DNA of 64,000 bases from Neorhizobium alkalisoli (GTDB lineage: Bacteria; Pseudomonadota; Alphaproteobacteria; Rhizobiales; Rhizobiaceae), in assembly GCF_002968635.1 (NCBI RefSeq), contig NZ_PVBN01000004.1, positions 248,001-312,000 on the forward strand, read 5' to 3'. Positions 1-8,287 of the stretch are shown piece by piece. Both the position numbers and the translations under genes were made by a program. How positions within the stretch are numbered: the stretch's first letter is position 1; every line of letters begins with the position of its first letter. The notes under the pieces are model-generated. The model searched no databases. It was given only the letters and a program-made list of their open reading frames with translations, and was not told the origin of the DNA.

Positions 1-131
1 ATCAGCCCGATTCGACGGGTCAGGACGTTGCCCGTGTCTTCCGCAGGTTCGTCATCGTCACGATGCAGCCGAAAGACAAAGTCGCATCGCTCCGGCATGC
101 GGTCGAAGACCGCCCGTTTCTCGTTTTTCAT
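1..131 (-). CDS. Hypothetical protein, 5' part only (runs off the window)
   Basis: An open frame starts at an ATG (complement of 129-131) behind a strong Shine-Dalgarno (GGAGGAG, about 8 nt upstream) and runs off the left edge with no stop. The 43 visible residues begin MKNEKRAVFDRMPERCDF and are charged, with an acidic run (DDDEPAED); no signal peptide or known motif is seen. It follows a small cysteine-rich gene and an AraC-type regulator on the same strand, so the three may form one unit. Function unknown; the good ribosome binding site is the main support for it being real. Confidence 0.55.
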   Translation of the reverse strand, partial: MKNEKRAVFDRMPERCDFVFRLHRDDDEPAEDTGNVLTRRIGL

Positions 132-209
132 TGTGGTGTCTCCTCCATTTGCCTGCCGGTCTTCGGCAGGATGCGAGGCGGCCTGTTCGTCCGCCTCGCG
201 GTCGACCGG

Positions 210-371
210 CTATTTGGCGCCGGCCTGCGCGGTACGCGCTGCCGCTTCGGCCTCACGCAGGGCCTCGGCACATTCCTCGCAGCAGACTTCGACCGTCTTG
301 CCGCCGATCTTCACGGCAATTCGGGTTGAATCGAGTTCGCAATCGCAGGCGGCGCAGGTATTCTCTTTCAT
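210..371 (-). CDS. Small cysteine-rich putative metal-binding protein (53 aa)
   Basis: The 53-residue protein starts at MKENTC, behind a GGGAG ribosome binding site; a longer in-frame start further upstream would overlap the AraC gene and lacks one. It carries six cysteines in two knuckles: C6, C9 and C11, then C30, C31 and C34, separated by a short beta-like segment. This resembles TRASH/YHS or treble-clef metal-binding modules. A helical Ala/Glu-rich tail follows. It lies just downstream of an AraC-family regulator that itself has an N-terminal Cys/His cluster, so a metal-handling or metal-sensing role is likely. Family and metal are inferred, not proven. Confidence 0.6.
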   Translation of the reverse strand: MKENTCAACDCELDSTRIAVKIGGKTVEVCCEECAEALREAEAAARTAQAGAK

Positions 372-468
372 GGTGTCATCTCCCGATGTTTGCTGTTTAC
401 CGGAGAATGAAACCATGTCGGCCGGGTGGCCGCTGTCAGAATCTTTAGCGACTTTCGGAAGGCACGCT

Positions 469-1302
469 CTAACGCAGTCCTGCAAAGCGCTGGAATTCGG
501 CCGGCGTGCGGCCGTAGGCCTGACGGAAGGTGGACGAGAAATGACTGTGGCTCGAGAAGCCCAGTTCCAGCCCGAGCTGGGTCAAGTCGTCATAGCTGCC
601 GAGCAGATCGAGCGCACGGGCAAGCCGGAGGCGAAGCTGGTAACGATAGAGCGGCGTACCCTCGACCTGCTGGAAGACCTGGGTCAGATAAACGGGTGAG
701 ACGCCGGCTTCCCTGGCTATCTCGGCAAGCGTCCAGCGGCGGGTAAGATCTGCGGAAAGGGCGAGCTTGGCGCGATCCACGAGCTTCTGCCGGCCGGCGC
801 TTGCGGTCGCCGCACGTGCGGTTCGCTCACCCACTGCCCGGCGCACCAGCGTCAGGCCCAGCGTTTCCGCCTCCAGCGTCTCGGCGGTGCCGCGAAGCAG
901 GCTGTGGCGCAGCAGCGCCACGAGCGCCTGGGCGCGGGCGTCGGTCCTGAGGCGCTGCCTGTTGAAGACGAAGCGGGAGCCTTTCGGATTCCGGTGCTCC
1001 TTTGGCACCAGCTCCTCCAGCAGCGGTTCTGGAACGTCCATGCTGAGGCAGGCATCGCCGCCTTCGACGGGATGGCTGATCTGGTAGCCCTCGTCGCGGT
1101 TGAAGAAAAGCACCTGATTGGCTTCCGCGACCGTGTCGTCGCGACCGACATGGCGCATGAACACGCCACGGTAGGGGAAGACGAGGCTCGTCGCATGCGA
1201 GCATTCCTCGCCGCTGCGGTGCCGGCACTCGCCATTGCAGATGACGTCACGCACCGCGATCAGGTCGGTGTCGAGCAGCTTTTTGACGGCGAACTGGCTC
1301 AT
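469..1302 (-). CDS. AraC-family transcriptional regulator with N-terminal Cys/His cluster
   Basis: 277-residue regulator. The C-terminal ~107 residues (171-277) form a double helix-turn-helix of the AraC/XylS type, with the second-helix motif ending GFSSHSHFSSTFRQAYGRTP, diagnostic for the family. The N-terminal half is cupin-like (VLFFNRDEGYQISHP) and starts with a compact cluster C22, C26, H28, C34, H36, which could bind a metal. It is upstream of two small genes on the same strand, one cysteine-rich, and probably controls them. The start has a GAGAGG site directly upstream. The ligand is unknown; metal or redox sensing is an inference. Confidence 0.85.
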   Translation of the reverse strand: MSQFAVKKLLDTDLIAVRDVICNGECRHRSGEECSHATSLVFPYRGVFMRHVGRDDTVAEANQVLFFNRDEGYQISHPVEGGDACLSMDVPEPLLEELVPKEHRNPKGSRFVFNRQRLRTDARAQALVALLRHSLLRGTAETLEAETLGLTLVRRAVGERTARAATASAGRQKLVDRAKLALSADLTRRWTLAEIAREAGVSPVYLTQVFQQVEGTPLYRYQLRLRLARALDLLGSYDDLTQLGLELGFSSHSHFSSTFRQAYGRTPAEFQRFAGLR

Positions 1303-1389
1303 GGGCCTCTCATCTGTTGCGGGGCAATATACGCCTCGCCGGCCGCGACAGCCACCCGTTTCAGGAGACCTGCGGAGGCTGCTGCGGTC

Positions 1390-2100
1390 TCACGGCGAGT
1401 TTTCTCCATCCTCGTAGTAAAAGAGATCATGCGAGCTGCGCCACATCCTGCGCAACGCCGCACTTTGCCCCCTGAACTCGGCGTCGAGTGTTTCGCAATT
1501 GGCGATGCGATCGTGGCGGAAGTGGCGAAAATCCTGGCGCAATTCGCAAAATCCGGCGAGCAGGACGCCGTCGATATAGTAGACGATGGCAAGAGGGCAG
1601 ACGATCCGCTGCGTCTCATGGCCCGTCGCGTCGCGATAATGGAAGCTTAGCTTTCGTTCTTCACGGATGGCACGGCGCAGCAGCCGCATATCGACCGTGG
1701 GATCCGGTATCGCGTGCCAGGAGGAGACCAGAAGATGGGTCTCGCCGATCGGCGGCTGGGAAGATGGCAGGACGTCGCTGATCTTGGCCATGGCGGTGGT
1801 GCCCGCTTCTTCCAGGCTGCGATCGCCGGTCCGCCCGATGAGCGACAGGCCGACGATTATCGCTTCCATTTCCTCCGGAGTGAACATCAGGGGAGGGAGG
1901 TCGAAGCCGCTGCGCATTACATAACCTATGCCGGCCGCACCCTCGATCGGCACACGCGTCGCCTGCAGCGCTGCAATGTCCCGGTAGACCGTCCGTTTTG
2001 TCACCTCCAGGCGGGAGGCAATCGCTTCGGCCGTCAGCGGCGAGCGGGATGCGCGCAACATCTGGATGATCTCGAACATGCGGCTCGAACGCGCCATCAT
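1390..2100 (-). CDS. YafY-type HTH/WYL-domain transcriptional regulator
   Basis: 236 residues from the first of two adjacent ATGs (MMARSSRMF), chosen because GGAGAG sits just upstream; a longer frame to about 2220 would run through the divergent promoter. Residues 3-60 are an HTH_11/DeoR-like winged helix (LTAEAIASRLEVTKRTVYRD), followed by a WYL-type ligand-binding domain (core near IVYYIDGVLLAGFC). Such proteins are ligand-responsive regulators. The gene is divergent from a DMT-family exporter with a perfect inverted repeat between them at 2134-2155, so local repression of both genes is the likely arrangement. Ligand unknown. Confidence 0.85.
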   Translation of the reverse strand: MMARSSRMFEIIQMLRASRSPLTAEAIASRLEVTKRTVYRDIAALQATRVPIEGAAGIGYVMRSGFDLPPLMFTPEEMEAIIVGLSLIGRTGDRSLEEAGTTAMAKISDVLPSSQPPIGETHLLVSSWHAIPDPTVDMRLLRRAIREERKLSFHYRDATGHETQRIVCPLAIVYYIDGVLLAGFCELRQDFRHFRHDRIANCETLDAEFRGQSAALRRMWRSSHDLFYYEDGENSP

Positions 2101-2133
2101 TGCTCTCCGGTGTAATCCCGGTCGATTGAACAC

Positions 2134-2155
2134 TGCTGACAGGCTGCTGTCAGCA
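2134..2155. promoter_or_regulatory. Inverted-repeat operator between WYL regulator and DMT transporter
   Basis: A perfect 9-bp inverted repeat, TGCTGACAG / CTGTCAGCA, separated by GCTG, lies in the short gap between two divergent genes. It is 34 bp from the regulator start and 49 bp from the transporter start. Its position and symmetry suit a dimeric regulator, most simply the WYL protein encoded next to it. No T-run follows, so a terminator is unlikely. Confidence 0.65.
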
Positions 2156-2204
2156 CCAATCTGATAGTTCCTGCTTCGATCGCGCGCAGCCTTCGGGACA
2201 GCCA

Positions 2205-3086
2205 ATGAAATTCTCGCCATATGTCGCCGGCCTCACCATCGTTCTCTTTTCCACCGTCGCCCTCAGCACGGCGGGACTGATGGCGCGACTGGTATCGCTG
2301 GACAGTGCGACGATCCTCGTCTGGCGCGGTCTTGCGGGCGGAGCGGCCCTTTTCCTCTTCTTCCTGATCACCTCGCGGAGGCGCAAGCTTCACGAACTTG
2401 CTCGTCTGGGCTGGCCTGGGGTGGCGATTTCCGTTATCTCCGCGGTCGGCATGGTTCTCTTCATCGCGGCGCTGCTGCAGACAAGCGTTGCGCATGTCTC
2501 GATCATTTTCGCGACATGCCCGTTCGTCTCGGCCGGCCTCGGTTTCCTCCTTCTCGGCGAACGGCCGGGACGGAGCGCGCTGGCGGCCAATGTGGTGGCC
2601 GTGGGCGGGGTTGCCGTGATGGTTGGTACCGGAGAGGCCGGCAGCCTTTTTGGGGATCTCCTGGCTCTGGGAATGACGGTTTGCGTGGCCTTGATGACCG
2701 TGCTGATGCGCCGCTATCCCGACCAGCCGGTTCTTCCCTCCGCCGGGCTCGCAGCCTTCCTCAGTGCCCTTGCGGCGTTGCCATTTGCCTCACCCCTTTC
2801 AGCCTCGCTGGAGGATGTCGCGATCGTTGCCTTCTTCGGCATTTTGGGTTTCGCGCTGGGTATCGGCCTGCTGCTCCATGGCGCGCGTCTTTTGCCACCC
2901 GTCGAGACGGCGCTTATCGGTGCGTTGGATGCGCCGCTCGCACCTCTCTGGGTCTGGCTGTTTCTCGGTGAGAGCCTGGACGAGGCAACCGTGATCGGAG
3001 GCAGCGTCGTCATGGCCGCTGTCCTCTTCCACGTGCTTTGGGATCTGCGCCGGCGACATGCGGTTGCCGAAGCCAACGTTTATTAG
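2205..3086 (+). CDS. DMT superfamily (EamA) transporter
   Basis: 293-residue integral membrane protein with about ten hydrophobic helices arranged as two EamA repeats (roughly 10-135 and 150-282). The typical second-repeat end motif ALIGALDAPLAPLWVWLFLGE matches drug/metabolite exporters of the RhaT/YdcZ-EamA kind. It probably exports a small metabolite across the inner membrane; the substrate cannot be told. It is divergent from a WYL regulator across a palindromic operator, so expression is likely induced by the regulator's ligand. The gene ends 6 bp from the convergent pseudouridine synthase gene. Confidence 0.88.
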   Translation: MKFSPYVAGLTIVLFSTVALSTAGLMARLVSLDSATILVWRGLAGGAALFLFFLITSRRRKLHELARLGWPGVAISVISAVGMVLFIAALLQTSVAHVSIIFATCPFVSAGLGFLLLGERPGRSALAANVVAVGGVAVMVGTGEAGSLFGDLLALGMTVCVALMTVLMRRYPDQPVLPSAGLAAFLSALAALPFASPLSASLEDVAIVAFFGILGFALGIGLLLHGARLLPPVETALIGALDAPLAPLWVWLFLGESLDEATVIGGSVVMAAVLFHVLWDLRRRHAVAEANVY

Positions 3087-3092
3087 CTGGGG

Positions 3093-4118
3093 TTAGGTGC
3101 GGAGAGCCTCGACCAGTTCTTGCAGATCCTCCGGCATGGGCGCCTCGAATTCCATCACCTCGCCGGTGCGGGGATGTTCGAACACGAGCAGATAAGCGTG
3201 CAAGGCCTGGCGCGGAAAACGGTTGACGACGTTTTTGGTGGTCTCCGGCAGAAGGTTCGCCTTGGTCCTGAACCCCGCCGAATAATCCGGATCGCCGATC
3301 AGCGGGTTGCCGACATGCGCCATGTGAACGCGGATCTGATGGGTGCGGCCGGTTTCCAGCCGGCATTCGATCAGGGACGCAAGCGCCGTGGCGTCCGGCT
3401 TTTCGTGGAAGCGCTCGATCACCTCGTAGTGGGTGACGGCTTCGCGGGCGTCGTCGCTGTCCTCGCGCTTCACGGCCCGCTTGGTGCGATCGGCACCAGA
3501 GCGGCCGAGCGGAGCGTCAATCGTGCCCCGCAGCGTGCCGGGGCGGCCCCAGACGACGGCCTGATAGGCCCGCTCCAGAGGCCCCGAGCGGCCATGGTCG
3601 GCGAACTGGTCGGCGAGATGGCGGTGGGCAATGTCGTTCTTGGCGACCACCATCACCCCGCTGGTATCCTTGTCGAGGCGATGGACGATGCCGGGGCGGC
3701 GGACGCCGCCGATGCCGGAGAGGCTGTCGCCGCAGTGATGGATCAGCGCATTGACGAGGGTGCCGGTCCAGTTGCCGGCGCCGGGATGCACGACGAGACC
3801 GGCGGGCTTGGCGATGACGATCAGATCGTCATCCTCGTAGAGCACTTCGAGCGGAATGTCCTCGCCCTTGGGTTCGGGATCTTCGGGCTCCGGAAGCGTG
3901 ATTTCCACGGTGTCTCCCATGGTGATCTTCTTCTTAGGTTCGGTCACCGGTTTGCCGTTCAGAAGCACGGCGCCCTGTTCGATCAGCGCCTTGATCCGGC
4001 TTCGTGAAAACTCGCCTTCCAGGACGGCGGTCAACCAGGCGTCCAGCCGCCCTTCAGCCTCATCTCCGGCAGTGAGGACTTTCCTCGGGCGCTCTATCTC
4101 GTTAAAGGGATCGTTCAT
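3093..4118 (-). CDS. RluA/RluD-family rRNA pseudouridine synthase
   Basis: 341 residues from MNDPFNEIERP; an upstream ATG would overlap the divergent gene and add non-family sequence. An S4 RNA-binding domain occupies about residues 20-75, and the catalytic motif HRLDKDTSG is at 146-154 with D149 the expected nucleophilic aspartate. The later RLETGRTHQIRVHM motif is also family-typical. RluD-type enzymes convert uridines in 23S rRNA helix 69 to pseudouridine; RluC is the alternative and cannot be excluded from sequence alone. The gene is divergent from a small membrane protein gene and convergent with the DMT transporter. Confidence 0.9.
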   Translation of the reverse strand: MNDPFNEIERPRKVLTAGDEAEGRLDAWLTAVLEGEFSRSRIKALIEQGAVLLNGKPVTEPKKKITMGDTVEITLPEPEDPEPKGEDIPLEVLYEDDDLIVIAKPAGLVVHPGAGNWTGTLVNALIHHCGDSLSGIGGVRRPGIVHRLDKDTSGVMVVAKNDIAHRHLADQFADHGRSGPLERAYQAVVWGRPGTLRGTIDAPLGRSGADRTKRAVKREDSDDAREAVTHYEVIERFHEKPDATALASLIECRLETGRTHQIRVHMAHVGNPLIGDPDYSAGFRTKANLLPETTKNVVNRFPRQALHAYLLVFEHPRTGEVMEFEAPMPEDLQELVEALRT

Positions 4119-4157
4119 TTCATCTTTCCGGTAGCAATCCGACGCAAAGGATCCCCC

Positions 4158-4544
4158 ATGCCCCAACCCGATATCGAGGAAAAGGAAGAGCCGCTTGATC
4201 CGGCAATGGAGAGAATCCGCCGGAAGATGGTGCTTCTGCAACTCGTTTCGGGCGGGATCTTGTTCGTCTGCTTTATGGCCGTCCTTGCAGCGGTTGTCTA
4301 CAAGGTAGCGCAGCGGCCGGATACGCCCGAGCCGGCAACCTCGGCAGGCGGCTTTGCCGTACCCGCAGGCCAGCCGCTTGCTGCGACGGCCGCGCTGCCG
4401 GCGGGCTTCGACATTCAGTCGGTATCGCTGTCCGGCGGCCAGATCCTGTTCTACGGCCTTCTTGCCGGTGACCGGAAGATATTCATCTTCGATCTCGCCG
4501 CCGGCCGTATCGTTGCTGATGTGGCGGTCGGTATTCCCCGATAA
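4158..4544 (+). CDS. Single-pass membrane protein, DUF6476-like
   Basis: 128 residues with a charged N-terminus (about 1-23), one transmembrane helix at about 26-50, a Pro/Ala linker and a C-terminal beta-rich domain (about 85-125, ending GRIVADVAVGIPR). The layout resembles the DUF6476 proteins often found between an RluD gene and a TrmH-type methyltransferase gene in Rhizobiales and Rhodobacterales. Its stop overlaps the next start by one base (TAATG), so the two genes are translationally coupled. Function unknown. Confidence 0.75.
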   Translation: MPQPDIEEKEEPLDPAMERIRRKMVLLQLVSGGILFVCFMAVLAAVVYKVAQRPDTPEPATSAGGFAVPAGQPLAATAALPAGFDIQSVSLSGGQILFYGLLAGDRKIFIFDLAAGRIVADVAVGIPR

Positions 4545-5365
4545 TGACGCCCATCCGAATCGGCCATGCGGACGACCCGCGGATCGCCGAATTCCGGTTT
4601 ATCCGCGACCGCGACCTGACGGGACGGGAAGGGCGGTTCATTGCCGAGGGCACGGTAGTGCTGAGGATGCTCGCTGCCGCCCACCGCAAGGCCGGAGCGT
4701 TCGTTGCCGAGAAGATCCTGCTGCTCGAAAACCGCGTGGCGGGGCTTGCCGATATTCTTTCCGCTTTTCCCGAGGACGTTCCGGTCTATGTCGCCTCCGG
4801 GGCGGTGCTGGATGAGATTGCCGGCTTCCACATGCATCGCGGCGTGCTGGCGCTCGGCAGGCGGCGGCGCGAAATCACCCTCGCCGAATTGATGACCGCC
4901 CTGCCGGAAAAGGCGCTGGTGGTCGCGGCATTCGGCATTTCCAACCACGATAACATCGGCTCCATCTTCCGGAATGCCGCCGCTTTCGGTGCGGATGCGG
5001 TGCTCCTCGATGAAAGCTGCTGCGATCCGCTCTACCGCAAGGCACTCAGGGTCTCCGTCGGCTCCGTGCTCTCGGTGCCCTATGCCCGCAGCGGCACCAT
5101 GCCCGACATCCTGACGGCCCTCATGGAGAACGGCTGCGACGTGTGGGGGCTTTCGCCGGCTGGCGCCGTGGAAATGCGCGAGGTTCCCGCTTCAGACCGC
5201 ATGGCGCTGATTACCGGCACGGAAGGCGAGGGCCTGCCTGTGGACGTGCTCTCCCGCATCCATACCGCAAGGATTGCCCAGGCGCCGGGCCTCGACAGTC
5301 TGAACGCGGCGACGGCGACCGGCATCGCGCTCTACGAGATCGCCATGGCTCAAGGCCGGCTATAG
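4544..5365 (+). CDS. TrmH/SpoU-family RNA 2'-O-methyltransferase
   Basis: 273 residues. The C-terminal half is a SPOUT knot domain: motif 1 around 135-150 (N137, R143 in DNIGSIFRNAAAFG), motif 2 ALITGTEGEG at 221-230 (E228), and motif 3 LDSLNAATATGIALYE at 250-265 (N254). The N-terminal part (about 1-110) is the substrate-binding domain. Such enzymes transfer methyl from SAM to a ribose 2'-OH in tRNA or rRNA. The exact target (TrmH, RlmB or another) is not resolved. It is coupled to the upstream membrane gene by a 1-bp overlap. Confidence 0.88.
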   Translation: MTPIRIGHADDPRIAEFRFIRDRDLTGREGRFIAEGTVVLRMLAAAHRKAGAFVAEKILLLENRVAGLADILSAFPEDVPVYVASGAVLDEIAGFHMHRGVLALGRRRREITLAELMTALPEKALVVAAFGISNHDNIGSIFRNAAAFGADAVLLDESCCDPLYRKALRVSVGSVLSVPYARSGTMPDILTALMENGCDVWGLSPAGAVEMREVPASDRMALITGTEGEGLPVDVLSRIHTARIAQAPGLDSLNAATATGIALYEIAMAQGRL

Positions 5366-5380
5366 GTGTTTTGGCCGCGG

Positions 5381-6592
5381 CTACTCGGCGGCGTCCCTGG
5401 CGGCGGCCAGTTTCTTCTTCGATTTTGCAGCCAGGCTCTCCCTGTTGCCATTGGTGGACTTGCCGGAGAGGATCTTGTGGATGGGCGAGGAGGAGCCCTC
5501 GCTCAGGGCCGTCAGCGCCACCATATCGGCGGCGATCGACGCAAGCTCTTCGCGAATGGCTTGATCGCTGCCGCCCTTGTCGCTCTGCAGACGTTCAGAC
5601 AGGGCCGTGGCGTGGTTGCGCACATCGTCGGCCATGTCCGCGATCAGCGGGTTTGCATCCGCCTCCTGCGCGACCAGGGACTGGCCCGGTATCGGCGCGT
5701 GGGGGAGTTCGCGCAGAATGACGTCCTGCGCCGTTATCTTCTTCTTGGGCGTGGGCGCTTTCATCTCTGACCCGGCCAAGGCTGCATCGCGAAGCGCCCG
5801 GCTCGCGCCGCGCGCCTCCGCATTCACGGCTTTCAGTTTTTCCCGCAGGCGGCTGATTTCGGCCAGCCGCCGTTCCAGTGCATTTTCCTTGTCGGCGCGG
5901 TCGGCAATTTCGCGTGCCAATTTTTCCTCCAGCCGCTGGACACGATGCTCTTCCTGGCCCAGCCGGTTTTCGGCGTCCTTGGCCCGGGCCGTCTGGGCAT
6001 TGAGATCGTTGCGTAGCGTATCCCGTTCCTCTCGCAATGCCGTGATCCGGAATTTGAGGTTCTCCACCTCCGTATCCCGGGTCGACAGGTCGATGCGGAA
6101 ATTGTCGGCTTCGGCGATTTTCAGCAACTGGCGCTGCTGAAGATTGTCGATTTCCAGATCCTTGGCAGCGATTTTCTCTTCTGCCGCCTCCAGTACCGCC
6201 TTCAATTGCTGGATATAGCTGTCTTCCCGGCGAAGACGGGAACGCGCCTCGGCGGCCTCGACGTCCATGTTTTCGATCTGGACGCGCAGTTCTATCGCCT
6301 CGCCCTGCAGACGTTTCACCTCTTCGGAAAAGGTGTCGTTTCGAAGTTGCAGAGAAATCGCCTTCTCCCGTTCATGCACCAGCTCCTGCTGGGTGCGAGC
6401 GTTTTCGGCCGCATAGACCGCGCGTGCCATGTCGCGCTGGGCGCGCACTTCCTGCGGGCTGATCGGCAATGTCGCCTTGATGCGGTTTTCCGTATAGCGC
6501 ACGATCCGACCATGGATCGCCGGCGCGACGAGCATTGCGAGAAGTGCGGCGCTCAGAAAACCCAAGCCGAACAGGAGAGCAAATTCGATCAC
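5381..6592 (-). CDS. Membrane-anchored long coiled-coil protein
   Basis: 403 residues. An N-terminal transmembrane helix (about 4-26) is followed by a long heptad-rich coiled coil (about 50-265, rich in E/R/L/Q/A), then a lower-complexity tail ending in a basic Lys/Ala segment. No enzymatic motif is visible. It resembles conserved rhizobial coiled-coil membrane proteins of unknown function; the layout suggests a structural or scaffolding role at the inner membrane. It is convergent with the TrmH-type gene (15-bp gap) and is upstream of no clear operon partner. Confidence 0.8.
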   Translation of the reverse strand: MIEFALLFGLGFLSAALLAMLVAPAIHGRIVRYTENRIKATLPISPQEVRAQRDMARAVYAAENARTQQELVHEREKAISLQLRNDTFSEEVKRLQGEAIELRVQIENMDVEAAEARSRLRREDSYIQQLKAVLEAAEEKIAAKDLEIDNLQQRQLLKIAEADNFRIDLSTRDTEVENLKFRITALREERDTLRNDLNAQTARAKDAENRLGQEEHRVQRLEEKLAREIADRADKENALERRLAEISRLREKLKAVNAEARGASRALRDAALAGSEMKAPTPKKKITAQDVILRELPHAPIPGQSLVAQEADANPLIADMADDVRNHATALSERLQSDKGGSDQAIREELASIAADMVALTALSEGSSSPIHKILSGKSTNGNRESLAAKSKKKLAAARDAAE

Positions 6593-6747
6593 GACGAGGC
6601 CGTTTCGCAGGCTGGACGGGAATGAGGATGTTTAAGCATGCGCGGATGCAACCGGCAAGCACCCTCGGGACGATTGCCCGGTCGATTGATCGCTCTGGTC
6701 AATTCCATGAAGGCCCCTCCGATATCCAGAGGGGAGAATGCCCGGGC

Positions 6748-7338
6748 TCAGAATGGGTTCCAGGTGGGCGCGCGGGTAAGCTTCAAATATCCGACATTGA
6801 TGCCGAGACGAGCGCCAAGCCCGGTGCGGATCGGCACCAGGATCACGTTGTTGTTGCGCAGAACGGTCATGCCGACGCCCGCGACCACGAAGGCTGATCC
6901 GGAAACGCCGCCGAAGCGAGCGTAGAGCGCGTCCACCGAGGGGAGGTCGTAGACGAGCATCATTGCGCGCGTACCCTGTCCGCCATAGTCGATGCCGAGC
7001 GAAGGGCCCTGCCAGAAGGCCGGGTGCTGGCCGGCATTCTTCGTGTAGAGTTCGCCTTCTCCGTAGGTCAGGCCGGCGATGAAGGCGCCCGAACCTTCCT
7101 GGCCCAGGATATAACCATTCGGGAGGCCGTATTTCTGGAAGGCGTTTTCGACCACTTTTGCGAGGCCGCCGCTGGCGGAGCCGAAGAAGCCATGACCGGC
7201 GTCGACGATCTCCTGCGCCGTATACTGGTTCGAACCCTGCTGGGCGGACGCCGCGCCGGCTGAGAAGAGTACGGCTGCGGTCATCGCAAACAGCGTCGCG
7301 GCAAACTTTGCGAAGGCGGAGGATGTGCGGATGCGCAT
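6748..7338 (-). CDS. eipA: EipA-like envelope integrity protein (DUF1134)
   Basis: About 196 residues with a signal peptide (hydrophobic core, cleavage near ASA-QQG at about residue 32) and a single DUF1134 domain (GHGFFGSASGGLAK, the conserved LGIDYGGQGTRAMMLVYDLP, VILVPIRTGLGARLGINVGYLKL). EipA of Brucella is a periplasmic beta-barrel-like protein needed for envelope integrity. The start at 7338 has GGA 7 nt upstream; an in-frame ATG at 7350 would add four residues. It is divergent from chpT, and the gap holds a CtrA-box-like sequence, in keeping with CtrA control of eipA in Brucella. Confidence 0.88.
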   Translation of the reverse strand: MRIRTSSAFAKFAATLFAMTAAVLFSAGAASAQQGSNQYTAQEIVDAGHGFFGSASGGLAKVVENAFQKYGLPNGYILGQEGSGAFIAGLTYGEGELYTKNAGQHPAFWQGPSLGIDYGGQGTRAMMLVYDLPSVDALYARFGGVSGSAFVVAGVGMTVLRNNNVILVPIRTGLGARLGINVGYLKLTRAPTWNPF

Positions 7339-7418
7339 AGTCAGATCCATCGATTGTATCGTCCGGGAACGGGCCTTTTACATCATGCTTAAGGCCCGGC
7401 TATTTTGGAGGCATGGTC

Positions 7419-7433
7419 TTAATAATCGGTTTA
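7419..7433. promoter_or_regulatory. CtrA-box-like sequence (TTAA-N7-TTTA)
   Basis: TTAA TAATCGG TTTA differs from the CtrA consensus TTAA-N7-TTAA by one base. It sits between the divergent eipA (start 7338) and chpT (start 7534) genes, about 80 and 100 bp from the start codons. Site assignment is by consensus only. Confidence 0.4.
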
Positions 7434-7533
7434 CCAAATATGGTGTCATTATGGCCGCCATCATCGCACCATCTCCGCGCAACCTTGGCGTGGCAGAGCA
7501 ACCTCGGCGCAGATCGCAAATCAGGAGACTCCC

Positions 7534-8181
7534 ATGCCGAAGAATCCGAATCTCACCCTCAGTGGGCCAGATCTTGCGGCGCTCCTGTGCAGCCGCGTTT
7601 GTCACGACGTCATCTCGCCGGTAGGCGCCATCAACAACGGTCTCGAATTGCTGGACGAGGGCGCCGGCGATAGCGACGCGCTCGATCTCATCCGCACCTC
7701 GGCCGTCAATGCGTCCGTCCGTCTCAAGTTCGCCCGCCTGGCCTTCGGCGCCTCCGGTTCCGTGGGAGCTTCGATCGATACGGGCGAGGCGGAGAAGGCG
7801 GCAAAGGATTTCGCCATCGCGGAAAAGAAGACCGAGGTCTCCTGGAATGGTCCGAGAGCGATCATTGCCAAGAACAAGGTCAAGCTGCTCCTCAACCTTT
7901 TCCTCGTCGCCTATGCAGGCATTCCGCGCGGCGGTTCGGTGGACGTCACGCTGGAAAACCCGGAATACGACGCCAAGTTCATCATCACGATAAAGGGCCG
8001 CATGATGCGCGTGCCGGCAAAGTTCGTGGAGATCGCCAACGGTACGCTGGAAGAGCCGGTGGACGCCCATACGGTCCAGCCCTACTACACGGTCCTGCTT
8101 GCCGAAGAATGCGGCATGGATCTGAAGCATGTGGTGTCGGAAGACAAGATCGTCTTCATCGCCGAAACCGTGGCAGCCTGA
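7534..8181 (+). CDS. chpT: Histidine phosphotransferase ChpT
   Basis: 215 residues. The N-terminal DHp-like helix carries the phosphorylatable histidine H24 in SRVCHDVISPVGAINNG, the hallmark of ChpT; the C-terminal part is a degenerate ATPase-like fold without nucleotide-binding boxes. ChpT relays phosphate from the kinase CckA to CtrA and to the receiver CpdR. Its gene lies 600 bp from ctrA. Translation starts behind CAGGAGA. The overall length matches characterised alphaproteobacterial ChpT proteins. Confidence 0.92.
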   Translation: MPKNPNLTLSGPDLAALLCSRVCHDVISPVGAINNGLELLDEGAGDSDALDLIRTSAVNASVRLKFARLAFGASGSVGASIDTGEAEKAAKDFAIAEKKTEVSWNGPRAIIAKNKVKLLLNLFLVAYAGIPRGGSVDVTLENPEYDAKFIITIKGRMMRVPAKFVEIANGTLEEPVDAHTVQPYYTVLLAEECGMDLKHVVSEDKIVFIAETVAA

Positions 8182-8209
8182 AACGATACCTGGAAAATCA
8201 TTGTTCCAG

Positions 8210-8224
8210 GTAACCATTCGTTAG
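8210..8224. promoter_or_regulatory. Degenerate CtrA-like sequence GTAA-N7-TTAG
   Basis: GTAA CCATTCG TTAG lies 64 bp upstream of the receiver gene and has two departures from TTAA-N7-TTAA, but contains the frequent TAACCAT core. It overlaps the end of a short inverted repeat (8188-8211, ACCTGGAA/TTCCAGGT). Weak call. Confidence 0.25.
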
Positions 8225-8287
8225 CGCCGTGTTCGTAATGATAGTTGCTTACAGCCACAGCGCGGCTGCAGCATCAAGGGAAGCACG

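Noticed and set aside
8188-8211. Inverted repeat ACCTGGAA/TTCCAGGT after chpT as a terminator
   Set aside because: No T-run follows and the receiver gene next to it probably shares the transcript; it is only a short symmetric sequence.
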